From Halorubrum sp. (GTDB lineage Archaea > Halobacteriota > Halobacteria > Halobacteriales > Haloferacaceae): a stretch of 41,560 nt of DNA. Below, in pieces: positions 16,594 through 25,102 of this stretch. Under the pieces are notes generated by a model. It was not told the origin of the DNA. It saw nothing but the letters and a program-made list of their open reading frames with translations, and ran no database searches. The stretch's first letter is position 1. Each line of letters opens with the position of its first letter. The translations under genes were made by a program, and so were the position numbers. The DNA lies in contig JAQCNI010000147.1 in assembly GCA_028275105.1 (NCBI GenBank), positions 1 to 41,560 on the forward strand, given 5' to 3'.

Positions 16594-18372
16594 TCACCCC
16601 TCGTCCGGCGACCAACGAGCGTCCGAGAGCGTCCGCTGGACGGCCTCCTCGCCGACCGCACCCGCGAGGTGCTCGAACCCGGTCCGAACCCCGCGGTCGG
16701 TCGCGTTCGCGACGAGTCGTGAAACGATGAACTCCGGCGTCGACTTCCCGAGCGTGCCGAACCGGGGTTGATAGTCGACGCGGAGTTCGAGGTCGTTCGT
16801 CAGCCCCTCGGCGAATATCCCGTCGATCCGGGCGGCGGCCGGCAGCGGGCTGAGGTCCGCCGCGAGGTGCGTCACGTACACGCCGAGCGCGCCCCGATCG
16901 ACCGTCAGGTCGACGAGCCCGTTGAGCAGGTCGGCCGCGCGTCCGGGCTCCGTGATCGCCTCGAACTCGTCGACGAGCATCAGCGTCCGGCCCTCCTCGA
17001 CGAGCGGCGGGACGACCGAGCGCAGCGTCGACTCCAGCACGCCGGCGTTGAACGAGGCGTGCCGACGGTGAAAGACGACCCGGTCGAATCCCCCGACCTC
17101 CGCCTCGTCGGCCGGCACCGGAAGCCCCATCGATGCGAGTAGCGTCACCGCACAGACCGTCTCCAGCAGCGTCGTCTTCCCGCCGGAGTTCGCCCCCGTC
17201 AGCACGCTCACGCGGTCGCTGGAGGGCGGATCACGGTCGGACGGTCTCGGCCCCTCGCCGAGCGAGTGAGTCCCGACCGCGTACGTCACCGGCTGAACCG
17301 GATCATCGAGGAACGGGTTCCGGGCGTTCCGGACCGCGACGCCGTCGTCGACGAGCCGCGGGCGAACCAGCCCCTCCGCGGCCGCGAACCGACCGAGCGA
17401 GAGGGTCACGGCGACGTCGGAGACGATCTCGACGGCGCGGGCGACGTCGCCGTCGGCCTCGCCGATCCGCTCCCGGAGGTCGGCCGTGACGGCCGCCTCC
17501 CGTTCCGCCACCCGCTCGGCTAGTTCGTCGACCAGTTCCCGTAGGGTGGCGGAGACGAAGTCGGCCGCATCGAGCGCGTCGTCAGGGGCCGCTCCGCGGA
17601 CGGTCGCGGGGTCGGCCCCGGTCTCCGCCGCGACGTGGTCGACCGTCGCCGTCCGCAGCGCCTCGAAATCGCGGAGCGAGTCGTCGCGAACGCGCTCGAG
17701 TACGTCGAACGCGGAGTCCGAGAGCTCGCGGGCGGCCTCAAGCCGCTCCCGCCCGCGGTCGAGTTCCGCGTCCGCTCCGGTGGCGACCTCGACATCGTCG
17801 TCATCGAGCGCCCCGCGGACGTCCCCGAGCGCGTCGGCCGCCTCGCGGAGCGACTCGTCATTGAGCGTGCCGAGTTCGTCGAACGTTGAGCCGGTCAGTC
17901 CGACCGCTCGGAGCGCGAGCGCGGTTTCGACGGCGGCACGGTCGGTACCGCCGGCCTCGTCGTACGCCTCGAACGCCCCGATCACCCGATCGCGGTCTTC
18001 CTCGTCCAGCCCGTCCCACGCGTCGCGGGCGGCGACGACGACGTCGATCCGCCCTTCGACGTCGCCCCGGTCCGAACACGGGGTACGCACCCGGATCCTG
18101 TCGGCGGCGTGTTCGGTCAGCGCGTAGCCGGCCGCAAGCGCGAGGAGGTCGTCGTACACCGAGCGCGTGTCCCCCGTCGCGAGAACGTCCATGCCGGCTT
18201 CCCCGCTTGCTCGGCGCAGGATCCGGGTGGCCCGCCCGCGATGGAGCCCGGCGTCGACGAGCGCGCGCACGTCGGCCGCCTCGATCGCCTCGATGGCCCG
18301 TTCGGGACCGAGCTCCGCGGCGAGCAGCTCGCTCGTCTTCGGACCGACCCCCCAGTAATCCTCGAGTCGCAT
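16594..18372 (-). CDS. helix-hairpin-helix MutS-family ATPase
   Basis: A DNA-processing ATPase of about 592 residues. An N-terminal helix-hairpin-helix (RLEDYWGVGPKTSELLAAELG) is a DNA-binding element. A long helical region with heptad character (about 150-350) matches the MutS core and clamp. The C-terminal MutS ATPase has Walker A TGANSGGKTTLLE near residue 400 and Walker B TLMLVDEFEA, with the ABC-type region SFNAGVLESTLRSV between. It lacks the mismatch-recognition domain I and has no Smr nuclease domain, so it is closer to the archaeal MutS2-like group than to true MutS. The role could be recombination or repair surveillance. The start MRLEDYWG at 18372 is preferred over the ATG two codons upstream. 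Confidence 0.88.
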   Translation of the reverse strand: MRLEDYWGVGPKTSELLAAELGPERAIEAIEAADVRALVDAGLHRGRATRILRRASGEAGMDVLATGDTRSVYDDLLALAAGYALTEHAADRIRVRTPCSDRGDVEGRIDVVVAARDAWDGLDEEDRDRVIGAFEAYDEAGGTDRAAVETALALRAVGLTGSTFDELGTLNDESLREAADALGDVRGALDDDDVEVATGADAELDRGRERLEAARELSDSAFDVLERVRDDSLRDFEALRTATVDHVAAETGADPATVRGAAPDDALDAADFVSATLRELVDELAERVAEREAAVTADLRERIGEADGDVARAVEIVSDVAVTLSLGRFAAAEGLVRPRLVDDGVAVRNARNPFLDDPVQPVTYAVGTHSLGEGPRPSDRDPPSSDRVSVLTGANSGGKTTLLETVCAVTLLASMGLPVPADEAEVGGFDRVVFHRRHASFNAGVLESTLRSVVPPLVEEGRTLMLVDEFEAITEPGRAADLLNGLVDLTVDRGALGVYVTHLAADLSPLPAAARIDGIFAEGLTNDLELRVDYQPRFGTLGKSTPEFIVSRLVANATDRGVRTGFEHLAGAVGEEAVQRTLSDARWSPDEG

Positions 18373-18456
18373 ATACACGGGCGTCTCGGCGCGGCATCTT
18401 GGTGTTTTCGTCCGGCGCGGGGCGCGTTATGCGCTCTCCCGAACCCTCGACCGGGT

Positions 18457-19818
18457 TCACCTCCCCGTTCGTTCGAACGGGTTCACCAGTTCGACCGTCG
18501 CCTCCCGGTCGGGTCCGACGCCGACCGCGTACACGGCCGCGTCGACCTCGTCGACGACGAACTCGAGATAGATCCGCGTCGCCGCCGGCAGCGCGTCGTA
18601 CCCCTCGTCGGCGACGGACGCCCAGTCGACGGACGGCCACGTCTCGAACTCCCGGTAAACCGGGTCACATCGCTCCCACCGCTCCGTCGTCGTCGGCACC
18701 GTATCGATCCGCTCGCCGTCGAGTTCGTAGTCGGTACACACCCGCAAGTCGGGGAGTTCGGCCAGCACGTCGACGTGGTTGACCGCGATCCCGGTGAAGC
18801 CCGAGACGCGCGACGCGTGCCGAAGCATCGGGAGGTCGAGCCAGCCGATCCGCCGCGGGCGGCCGGTGACCGTCCCGAACTCCCCGCCCTTCTCGCGGAT
18901 CTCGTCGGCGAGCGCCTCCTCGTGGTCGTCGCCATCGAGTTCCGTCGGGAGCGGTCCCGCCCCCACGCGTGAGAGGTATCCCTTCACGATGCCGACGACT
19001 TCACCCGCCCCGACGGTCGTGACGCCGACCCCCGAGCCGACCGCGGCCCCGCCGGCCGTCGGGTTTGAGGAGGTGACGAACGGGTAGTTTCCGTGGTCGA
19101 CGTCGATCGACGTCCCCTGTGCGCCCTCGAACAGGATCCGGTCGCCCGCCGCCCGGCGGCGGTGGAGGAAGTCGCTACAGTTGATCGTCATCCCGTCCTT
19201 GTCGAGTCGCTCGCCGAACCCCGAAAACTCCTCGTAGAGCGCGTCCACGTCGAACGCGGCCGCGTGGTCCGAGCCCGCGACGTCGAGGCCGCACGCCGCC
19301 TCGGCGACGGTCCGCTTGCGCGGGACCGCGTACTCCAGCCGCTCGCGGAGCACCGCCGGATCGAGCAGGTCGCCGACCCGGATCCCGCGCCGGCCCGCCT
19401 TGTCCTCGTAGGTGGGTCCAATTCCACGTCCGGTCGTCCCCACCTCGACGCCGGAGTCGTCCTCGGCCTTCCGGTCCTCCTCGATCCCGTCGAGCACGCG
19501 GTGATACGGGAGGATGACGTGGGCCCGTCTCGCGACCCGGACGTCCGGGTCGAGCCCGCGCTCGCGGAGCCCGTCGATCTCCTCGAACAGCGTCCGCGGG
19601 TTGACGACACACCCGTTCCCGAGCACGCCGACGGTGCCCCTGACGGCCCCGCTCGGGACCAACGACAGTTTGTACTCCGCCCCGCCCTCGACGACGGTGT
19701 GGCCGGCGTTATCCCCGCCTTGATATCGGACTACGACGTCCGCGTCCCCTCCCCACCGGTCGACGAGGGCACCCTTGCCCTCGTCCCCGAGTTGGGAGCC
19801 GACGATGGTGACAGTCAT
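18457..19818 (-). CDS. purA: adenylosuccinate synthetase
   Basis: Converts IMP, aspartate and GTP to adenylosuccinate, the first committed step to AMP, in the cytoplasm. At 453 residues it has the usual length. The P-loop GSQLGDEGKG lies at residues 7-16. RYQGGDNAGHTVV, GRGIGPTYEDKAGRRGIR, FEGAQGTSIDVDHGNYPFV and NPTAGG follow, with a late GTP-base-binding region (NHVDVLAELP). The start is ATG 19818, with a TATA element at -27. It is divergent from the phosphomevalonate decarboxylase gene and 84 bases upstream of the MutS-like gene on the same strand. All catalytic motifs are intact. Confidence 0.97.
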   Translation of the reverse strand: MTVTIVGSQLGDEGKGALVDRWGGDADVVVRYQGGDNAGHTVVEGGAEYKLSLVPSGAVRGTVGVLGNGCVVNPRTLFEEIDGLRERGLDPDVRVARRAHVILPYHRVLDGIEEDRKAEDDSGVEVGTTGRGIGPTYEDKAGRRGIRVGDLLDPAVLRERLEYAVPRKRTVAEAACGLDVAGSDHAAAFDVDALYEEFSGFGERLDKDGMTINCSDFLHRRRAAGDRILFEGAQGTSIDVDHGNYPFVTSSNPTAGGAAVGSGVGVTTVGAGEVVGIVKGYLSRVGAGPLPTELDGDDHEEALADEIREKGGEFGTVTGRPRRIGWLDLPMLRHASRVSGFTGIAVNHVDVLAELPDLRVCTDYELDGERIDTVPTTTERWERCDPVYREFETWPSVDWASVADEGYDALPAATRIYLEFVVDEVDAAVYAVGVGPDREATVELVNPFERTGR

Positions 19819-19842
19819 ACCGCTACCCCCTTCCGACCGGGG

Positions 19843-19851
19843 GGTAAAACC
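19843..19851 (-). promoter_or_regulatory. TATA box for purA
   Basis: GGTTTTACC on the minus strand lies 25-33 bases ahead of the purA start, consistent with a leaderless mRNA. The plus-strand gene at 19913 has only the weak CTAATC near 19884. Confidence 0.45.
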
Positions 19852-19912
19852 GATTACGGTCCGGAACCGCCCATCGCAACGACTAATCCGTCCCCGGCCG
19901 CCGTTGTGAGCA

Positions 19913-20911
19913 ATGACGACCAAAGTGACCGCGCGGGCCCACCCGATCCAGGGGCTCGTCAAGTACCACGGGATGCGCGACCCGGAGCTCCGGCTCCCGT
20001 ACCACGACAGCATCAGCCTCTGTACCGCGCCGACCGCGACCACGACGACGGTCGACTGGGAGCCCGACGCGAGCGACGACACCTACGTCATCGGCGGCGA
20101 GGCGGTCGACGGCCGGGCCGCGGAGCGGATCGACATGGTCGTCGATCACGTCCGCGAGCTGGCGGGGTTCGACCACGCGGTCCGGCTCGAGAGCGAGAAC
20201 TCGTTCCCGTCGAACATCGGCTTCGGATCGTCGTCCTCGGGGTTTGCCGCGGCGGCGACCGCGCTCGTGGCGGCCGCCGGACTCGACCTGTCCCGGCCCG
20301 AGATATCGACGGTCGCCCGGCGCGGTTCCTCGTCGGCCGCCCGCGCGGTGACGGGCGCCTACTCGGTGCTCGACGCCGGGCTCAACGACGAGGACTGCCG
20401 GGCAAACCGCCTCGATGTCGGCGTCGGCGACGACGGATTCGACCCCGAGACTGACCTCCGGATCGTCGCCGCGCACGTGCCCGCATACAAGGAGACCGAG
20501 GAGGCTCACCGGGAGGCGGCCGCGAGCCACATGATGCAGGCGCGGACCGCCCACGTTCAAGACCAACTGGTCGAGATGCGCGACGCCCTGCGTGCGGGCT
20601 CCTTCGACCGGATCTTCGAACTGGCCGAACACGACTCGCTGTCCCTGACTGCGACGACGATGACCGGGCCCGCGGGCTGGGTGTACTGGCAGCCCGAGAC
20701 GATCGCCGTGTTTAACGCGGTTCGGGAGCTCCGCGAGTCGGGCGTTCCGGTTTACTTCTCGACCGACACCGGCGCGTCGGTGTACGTCAACACGCGGGAG
20801 GGCCACGTCGACGCGGTCCGATCGCGGATCGACGAGATCGGGATCGACACGGACGTCTGGGAGGTTGCCGGGCCGGCGCGCGTGCTCGACCCGAGCGAGG
20901 CACTGTTTTGA
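19913..20911 (+). CDS. mvaD: phosphomevalonate decarboxylase
   Basis: A GHMP-kinase-superfamily enzyme of 332 residues acting in isoprenoid (archaeal lipid) synthesis. In haloarchaea this protein decarboxylates mevalonate 5-phosphate with ATP to isopentenyl phosphate. Motifs: HPIQGLVKYHGMRDPELRLP at the N-terminus, the glycine/serine-rich ATP loop FPSNIGFGSSSSGFAA (about 100-115), ARRGSSSAARAVTGAY, and AGWVYWQPETIAVFNAVREL with FSTDTGASVYV near the end. These match the decarboxylase branch rather than the kinases. Annotation pipelines often call it diphosphomevalonate decarboxylase. The start is ATG 19913. Confidence 0.9.
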   Translation: MTTKVTARAHPIQGLVKYHGMRDPELRLPYHDSISLCTAPTATTTTVDWEPDASDDTYVIGGEAVDGRAAERIDMVVDHVRELAGFDHAVRLESENSFPSNIGFGSSSSGFAAAATALVAAAGLDLSRPEISTVARRGSSSAARAVTGAYSVLDAGLNDEDCRANRLDVGVGDDGFDPETDLRIVAAHVPAYKETEEAHREAAASHMMQARTAHVQDQLVEMRDALRAGSFDRIFELAEHDSLSLTATTMTGPAGWVYWQPETIAVFNAVRELRESGVPVYFSTDTGASVYVNTREGHVDAVRSRIDEIGIDTDVWEVAGPARVLDPSEALF

Positions 20912-21228
20912 ATCGGATCGATCGTTTCGTCGGCTGTACTGAGCGAGTCCCGTTTGGGTGCGGGAGGTCCTCTTTGACGCACTCGATAACTGCTTATCGG
21001 GAATCCGACGAAGCCCATACGGATCTCCCACTCCCCGCAGGATTGCGGCTGCCGACATCGGGATCGGCGGGCGAACCGTGGAATCCTCGGAGTCTTCCGG
21101 CCGAAGGGCCGTCACAACCACGCTCGGACGTCGGCGGCGACCGCCGCGAGTTCCGGGTCGAGTTCGGCCGCGCGCATGAGGGGATCGAGGCGGTGCTCCT
21201 TTATCAGTCCGCCGGCGAGGTGGAACTG
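20912..21228. other. intergenic stretch ahead of the XPB gene
   Basis: The XPB reading frame stays open back to 20908, but the text (RSSLTHSITAYRESDEAHTD) is not XPB-like and the promoter lies inside it. On the minus strand a short open end reads MRAAELDPELAAVAADVRAW, which looks protein-like but has no supported start and only about 22 codons. It could be the tail of a lost gene. Nothing else is visible. Confidence 0.4.
21199..21205 (+). promoter_or_regulatory. TATA box for XPB helicase gene
   Basis: CTTTATC lies 24-30 bases ahead of ATG 21229, the leaderless spacing. This decides the start at 21229 instead of the open-frame start at 20908. Confidence 0.6.
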
Positions 21229-22677
21229 ATGACGGTTCGGCTGTCGTACGAGGACGGGACGATCCGGGTCGACGCCGGCGGCGACGACGCCGTCCCCCCG
21301 CTCCCGGGCGTCGAGTCCGACCCGCGCTCCGGGACGGGTCGGGCTCCGGCGTACCGATACGCGGCGATCCGCCGGGCGCTCGCCGTCGCGGGCGTGTCCG
21401 TCGACGACCGGGTCCTCGATGGCGCTGCCGGCGGCGACGGCGGCGCGGCCGACATCGACGGCGCGGCCGACGTCGACACCGGCGGCGGCGACGTCGACAC
21501 CGGCGACGCGGCCGACGTCGACGGCGCGCCCCTCGATCTCTCGACCGACTACGACCTCCGGGAGTATCAGGCCGACGCGCTCGCGACATGGCACGACGCC
21601 GACGATCGCGGCGTTCTCGAACTCCCGACTGGGGCCGGAAAGACCGTGATCGCGATCCGCGCGATGGTCGATCTGGGCGTCCCGACGCTCGTCGTCGTGC
21701 CGACGATCGATCTCCTCGATCAGTGGGAACGCGAACTGTCGACCGAGTTCGACGTACCGATCGGCCGGTTCGGCGGCGGCGAACAGCGCCGCGAGGCGAT
21801 CACGGTGTCGACGTACGACTCGGCCTACCTGAAGGCCGCCGGCATCGGTGACGCGTTCGGCCTCGTCGTCTTCGACGAGGTCCACCACCTCGGCGGGGAG
21901 GGGTATCGGGACGTCGCACGCCTGCTCGCCGCCCCCGCGCGGCTCGGCCTCACGGCGACGTTCGAACGCCCCGACGGGGCCCACGAGACCGTCGCGGAGC
22001 TCGTCGGCGACCGCGTCTACGCGCTCGACGTCGACGACCTCGCGGGCGACCACCTCGCGCCCTACGACATCCGGCGGATCGAGGTGGAGTTGACTCCCGA
22101 GGAGCGCGAGCGGTACGAGGCGAAACAGGGGACGTTCGTCGAGTACGTCCGGGACGCTGGGATCTCCTTTTCGAGCGGCGAGGACTACCGAAAGCTCGTG
22201 CTGCGTTCGGGCAACGACCCGCGGGCCCGGGAGGCGCTGCTCGCGAAGTCCGCGGCCCGGGAGATAATGATGAACGCCGACCGAAAGGTCGACCGGCTCG
22301 CGACGATCCTCGACCGCCATCGCGACGATCGGGTCATCGTGTTTACGGCCCACACCGACCTCGTGTACCGGCTTTCGGACCGGTTCCTGATCCCGGCGAT
22401 CACCGCCGAAACGGGGGCAAAGGAGCGCCGGCAGATCCTCGAACGCTTCCGGGACGGGACGTACAGCCGGGTCGTCGCCGCCAACGTGCTCGACGAGGGG
22501 GTGGACGTCCCCGATGCCAACGTCGCCGTGGTCCTCTCCGGGTCGGGCAGCGAGCGGGAGTTCACCCAACGGCTCGGCCGGATCCTCCGCCCGAAGGACG
22601 ACGGCGGCCGTGCGATCCTCTACGAGCTCGTCAGCGCCGAAACCGCCGAGGAGCGCGTCGCCGGGCGGCGGCGGTGA
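21229..22677 (+). CDS. XPB/Rad25-type superfamily 2 DNA helicase
   Basis: A 3'-5' DNA helicase/translocase of nucleotide excision repair and perhaps transcription, 482 residues. The N-terminal damage-recognition region (MTVRLSYEDGTIRVDAG...AYRYAAIRRAL) is joined by a repetitive acidic Gly/Ala/Asp linker (about 65-101) to helicase domain 1, with LREYQADAL, Walker A LPTGAGKT (about 131-138), DEVHH near 215 and the GLTATFERPDGAH motif. Domain 2 has VIVFTAHTDLVYRL, AANVLDEGVDVPDANVAV and the arginine-finger motif TQRLGRILRP. The Bax1 partner gene follows, an arrangement known in archaea, where the two proteins form a helicase-nuclease complex. The linker is longer and more repetitive than I expect. 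Confidence 0.94.
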   Translation: MTVRLSYEDGTIRVDAGGDDAVPPLPGVESDPRSGTGRAPAYRYAAIRRALAVAGVSVDDRVLDGAAGGDGGAADIDGAADVDTGGGDVDTGDAADVDGAPLDLSTDYDLREYQADALATWHDADDRGVLELPTGAGKTVIAIRAMVDLGVPTLVVVPTIDLLDQWERELSTEFDVPIGRFGGGEQRREAITVSTYDSAYLKAAGIGDAFGLVVFDEVHHLGGEGYRDVARLLAAPARLGLTATFERPDGAHETVAELVGDRVYALDVDDLAGDHLAPYDIRRIEVELTPEERERYEAKQGTFVEYVRDAGISFSSGEDYRKLVLRSGNDPRAREALLAKSAAREIMMNADRKVDRLATILDRHRDDRVIVFTAHTDLVYRLSDRFLIPAITAETGAKERRQILERFRDGTYSRVVAANVLDEGVDVPDANVAVVLSGSGSEREFTQRLGRILRPKDDGGRAILYELVSAETAEERVAGRRR

Positions 22678-22681
22678 GTTC

Positions 22682-22741
22682 GCTGCCGGCGGCGGTGGGG
22701 TTGTTGCCGGCGGCGGTGGGGTCGTTGCCGGGGGCGGAGCC
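22682..22741. repeat. 21-bp tandem repeat just after the XPB stop
   Basis: Units close to GTTGCCGGCGGCGGTGGGGTC start at 22682, 22703 and 22724 (last one partial). The array starts five bases after the stop codon, and XPB's own end (GCCGGGCGGCGGCGGTGA) resembles the unit. In another frame it would read Gly/Ala/Val repeats, but no gene is supported there. Confidence 0.85.
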
Positions 22742-22899
22742 ACCGATTGAGGAACCGACCGGAACGCCTCTTGACCGTCGTCAAGCTGGCCATTAGGATG
22801 TGTCCCGGCGACGTCCGCTCACCGCGGTCATCGAGGCGACCACGATCGACCACGTCCGCGACCCGCGATTCGGCACGACTACACCCCTACGGCCCGTCA

Positions 22900-22907
22900 G
22901 TTATTAT
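22900..22907 (+). promoter_or_regulatory. TATA box for bax1
   Basis: GTTATTAT lies 19-26 bases ahead of ATG 22926, so the nuclease gene has its own promoter and need not depend on XPB transcription. Confidence 0.5.
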
Positions 22908-22925
22908 CCCCCACGTTACCTACGG

Positions 22926-24446
22926 ATGCGCGTGCTCCGAAAGGACCTCCTGCGCGTCTCCCGGGCGGGCGGCGGCTACCGGCCCGAGTTCGTCGGTCGA
23001 GAACGGCGGCCCCTCGCCGCCCGGGTGCTCGGCACCTTCGAGGCTGCCGTCGGTGACCGCCGGGCCGATCTGAGGGATGCGCTCGACGCGCTGGAGGCCG
23101 AGACGAACGACTTCAAGCTCGTCCGCGGGCTGGCGGCGCTCGTCGAGCGCGAGTGTGCCTTCGAGACGCGCGCAACCGTCCCGCCCCCGCGTGTCCGCCG
23201 TGCGGCCTTCGAAGCGGCCGAAGTGGTGGACGTCGCCGATGAGGCCGACCGCGAACGGGCCCTCACCCGCGCGGCGGCGGGCCTCGGCGTCGACCCCGCC
23301 GTCGTCGACGACGACCTGTACGCGGACCGCGACGTGAACCGGGTGCTCGTCGACGCCGACGTCCGCTGGGACCCGGACACGCTCCTCGAGCAGTACGATC
23401 TCTCGCTCGCCCAGACCGCGCTGTTCGACGCCACCGAGGTCCGGGTCCGCTCCGTCGACCCCAAGCGCCTCGTGAGCGCGGTCAAGCGCCTGCGGCTCAT
23501 GTACGAGCTTCGCCGGACCGACGGGGGACGGGAACTCGTCGTCACCGGCCCGGACGCGTTGTTCCGGCGGACGAGACGCTACGGAACGGCGTTCGCGCGG
23601 CTCCTTCGGACCGTGGCGGGAACCGCGGAGTGGCGCCTGGAGGCGACGATCGACGACCGGGGAACGGAGCGGACGATGACGCTCACTGAGGCCGACGTGA
23701 CCGTCCCGGGGGTCGACCCCGTCGTCGAGCCGGACTTCGACAGCGGCGTCGAGGCCGACTTCGCCGGGCGGTTCCGCGCGCTCGACCTCGACTGGTCGCT
23801 GGTCCGCGAACCGGCGCCGCTCGAAACCGGCTCCCGGGTGATGATTCCCGACTTCGCGTTCGAGTACGACCACGCCGACTTCCGGCTGTACTTCGAGGTG
23901 ATGGGGTTTTGGACCCCGGAGTACGTCGACAAGAAGCTCGGCCAACTGGCCGACGTTGAGGACGTCGACCTGCTCGTCGCGGCCGACGCGAGTCTCGGCG
24001 TCGGCGAGGCGATCGCTGACCGCGACCACCGAGTCCTCACGTACACCGGCACCGTCCGGGTGAAGGACGTCGTCGACGTCCTCCGGGAGTACGAGGCGGA
24101 CCTCGTCGCCGACGCGGCCGCGGCCCTCCCGTCGGCTTTCTCCCCCGACGACGACGTCCTTCCGGTGTCCGACCTCGCCGACCGGTACGGCGTGAGCGAG
24201 TCGGCGGTCGAGAACGGGCCGTTCCCCGACCACGATCTCGTCGGCCGGACCCTCGTTCGGCCGACGGTGTTGGAGCGGTTACGGAAGGATATCGAGGACG
24301 GCATGTCGCTCTCGACGGCCGAGGCGCGCCTCACCGAACACGGTCTCATGGACGCGAGCGCGACCCTCTCCGCGCTCGACTACCGCGTCGAGTGGGAGGG
24401 GCTCGGCGGGGGAACGGTTCGAGAGAAAAGTAAGCGGGGCCCGTGA
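22926..24446 (+). CDS. bax1: Bax1 (DUF790) XPB-binding nuclease
   Basis: The archaeal partner of XPB, a structure-specific nuclease in nucleotide excision repair, 506 residues. It starts MRVLRKDLLRVSRAGGGYRP, the conserved family opening. A long helical middle contains FDATEVRVRSVDPKRLV-type text; this is followed by SRVMIPDFAFEYDHADFRLY and FEVMGFWTPEYVDKKL near residue 322, the PD-(D/E)xK-like nuclease core. The C-terminus has two small helical modules, VSDLADRYGVSESAVENGP (HTH-like) and DGMSLSTAEARLTEHGL. The start at 22926 was chosen over the in-frame ATG at 22800 from the family start and the TATA box. It lies directly downstream of XPB. Confidence 0.92.
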   Translation: MRVLRKDLLRVSRAGGGYRPEFVGRERRPLAARVLGTFEAAVGDRRADLRDALDALEAETNDFKLVRGLAALVERECAFETRATVPPPRVRRAAFEAAEVVDVADEADRERALTRAAAGLGVDPAVVDDDLYADRDVNRVLVDADVRWDPDTLLEQYDLSLAQTALFDATEVRVRSVDPKRLVSAVKRLRLMYELRRTDGGRELVVTGPDALFRRTRRYGTAFARLLRTVAGTAEWRLEATIDDRGTERTMTLTEADVTVPGVDPVVEPDFDSGVEADFAGRFRALDLDWSLVREPAPLETGSRVMIPDFAFEYDHADFRLYFEVMGFWTPEYVDKKLGQLADVEDVDLLVAADASLGVGEAIADRDHRVLTYTGTVRVKDVVDVLREYEADLVADAAAALPSAFSPDDDVLPVSDLADRYGVSESAVENGPFPDHDLVGRTLVRPTVLERLRKDIEDGMSLSTAEARLTEHGLMDASATLSALDYRVEWEGLGGGTVREKSKRGP

Positions 24447-24515
24447 CCCCCTCGAGCGGTCCGTTTTCCCAATATAGCGATGACGTTACTTTATCCGCCG
24501 GTGAAAATTCGCATA

Positions 24516-24553
24516 GGTTTATATACCTCGTCCGCTCAAATAAAAAATTGAGC
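24516..24553 (+). promoter_or_regulatory. doxX promoter with inverted repeat at the transcript start
   Basis: GGTTTATATACCT (24516-24528) is a strong, nearly palindromic TATA box. Eighteen bases after its centre lies a perfect 6-bp inverted repeat, GCTCAA (24534-24539) and TTGAGC (24548-24553), with an A/T-rich 8-base spacer. The expected transcript start falls inside it, where a bound repressor would block initiation. ATG 24559 follows. Confidence 0.6.
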
Positions 24554-24558
24554 AACGT

Positions 24559-25092
24559 ATGGTGACAGATATCCAAACGCGGCTACTCGGCCGGGACGTA
24601 TCGTTCCCGATGGACGAATCACTGCTAGCCTACTGGCTGGTCGTGTTGCGCCTGATCGTCGGCTGGTGGTTCCTCCATGCCGGCCTCGACAAGTTCCTCG
24701 CGTGGCCGTTCGACGCGAGCTGGTTCGTCGGCGGCGCGGCGGCAGAGACCACTCTCGGCCCGGTCGTCGTTCTGTTCTCGGACGGGGTCCTCCTGTCGTT
24801 CACGAACATCATGGTTCCGCTCGGACAGACGCTGATCGGGCTCGGGCTCATCGTCGGGGCGCTGACGCGGCTCGCGGGGTTCTTCGGCGCGTTCCTGATG
24901 GTGTTCTTTTAGTTCGTCAACGGGGAGACCGGCGGCTGGTCACACGGCGTGATCACCGGGGACCTCCTCGGGCTTCTGATCTTCGCGATGATCGCCACGC
25001 TCGGTGCCGGCCGCGTGCTTGGGGTCGACTCGTACCTCGCGCGGACCGAGTTCGTGAAGAACCACCCGCGGCTGCGGTACTTCATCGGCTAA
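24559..25092 (+). pseudogene. doxX: DoxX-family membrane protein gene with in-frame amber stop
   Basis: DoxX-like integral membrane protein, 177 sense and nonsense codons. From ATG 24559 the frame reads VVLRLIVGWWFLHAGLDKFL, then FTNIMVPLGQTLIGLGLIVG and TRLAGFFGAFLMVFF, then TAG at 24910-24912 (codon 118). The same frame continues without any other defect: FVNGETGGWSHGVITGDLL, LIFAMIATLGAGRVLG, YLARTEFVKNHPRLRYFIG and TAA at 25090. The fourth membrane helix and C-terminus are thus cut off. Tyrosine (TAC to TAG) is a likely original codon. DoxX proteins are linked to respiratory or redox membrane complexes, but the function of this one is unclear. A recent nonsense mutation or a sequence error explains it best. 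Confidence 0.85.
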
Positions 25093-25102
25093 CGAGGATA
25101 CA

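Noticed and set aside
20908-21228. N-terminal extension of XPB from ATG 20908
   Set aside because: The text does not resemble XPB, overlaps the end of mvaD, and a well-placed TATA box lies inside it.
21112-22743. Long open frame on the minus strand opposite XPB
   Set aside because: It mirrors the XPB gene, has arginine/valine-rich shadow composition and no family signature; high-GC codon bias keeps the opposite strand open.
24910-24912. TAG as pyrrolysine or programmed read-through in doxX
   Set aside because: Haloarchaea are not known to encode pyrrolysine, and the codon lies at the end of a membrane helix, where Tyr is an easy precursor; mutation or error is simpler.
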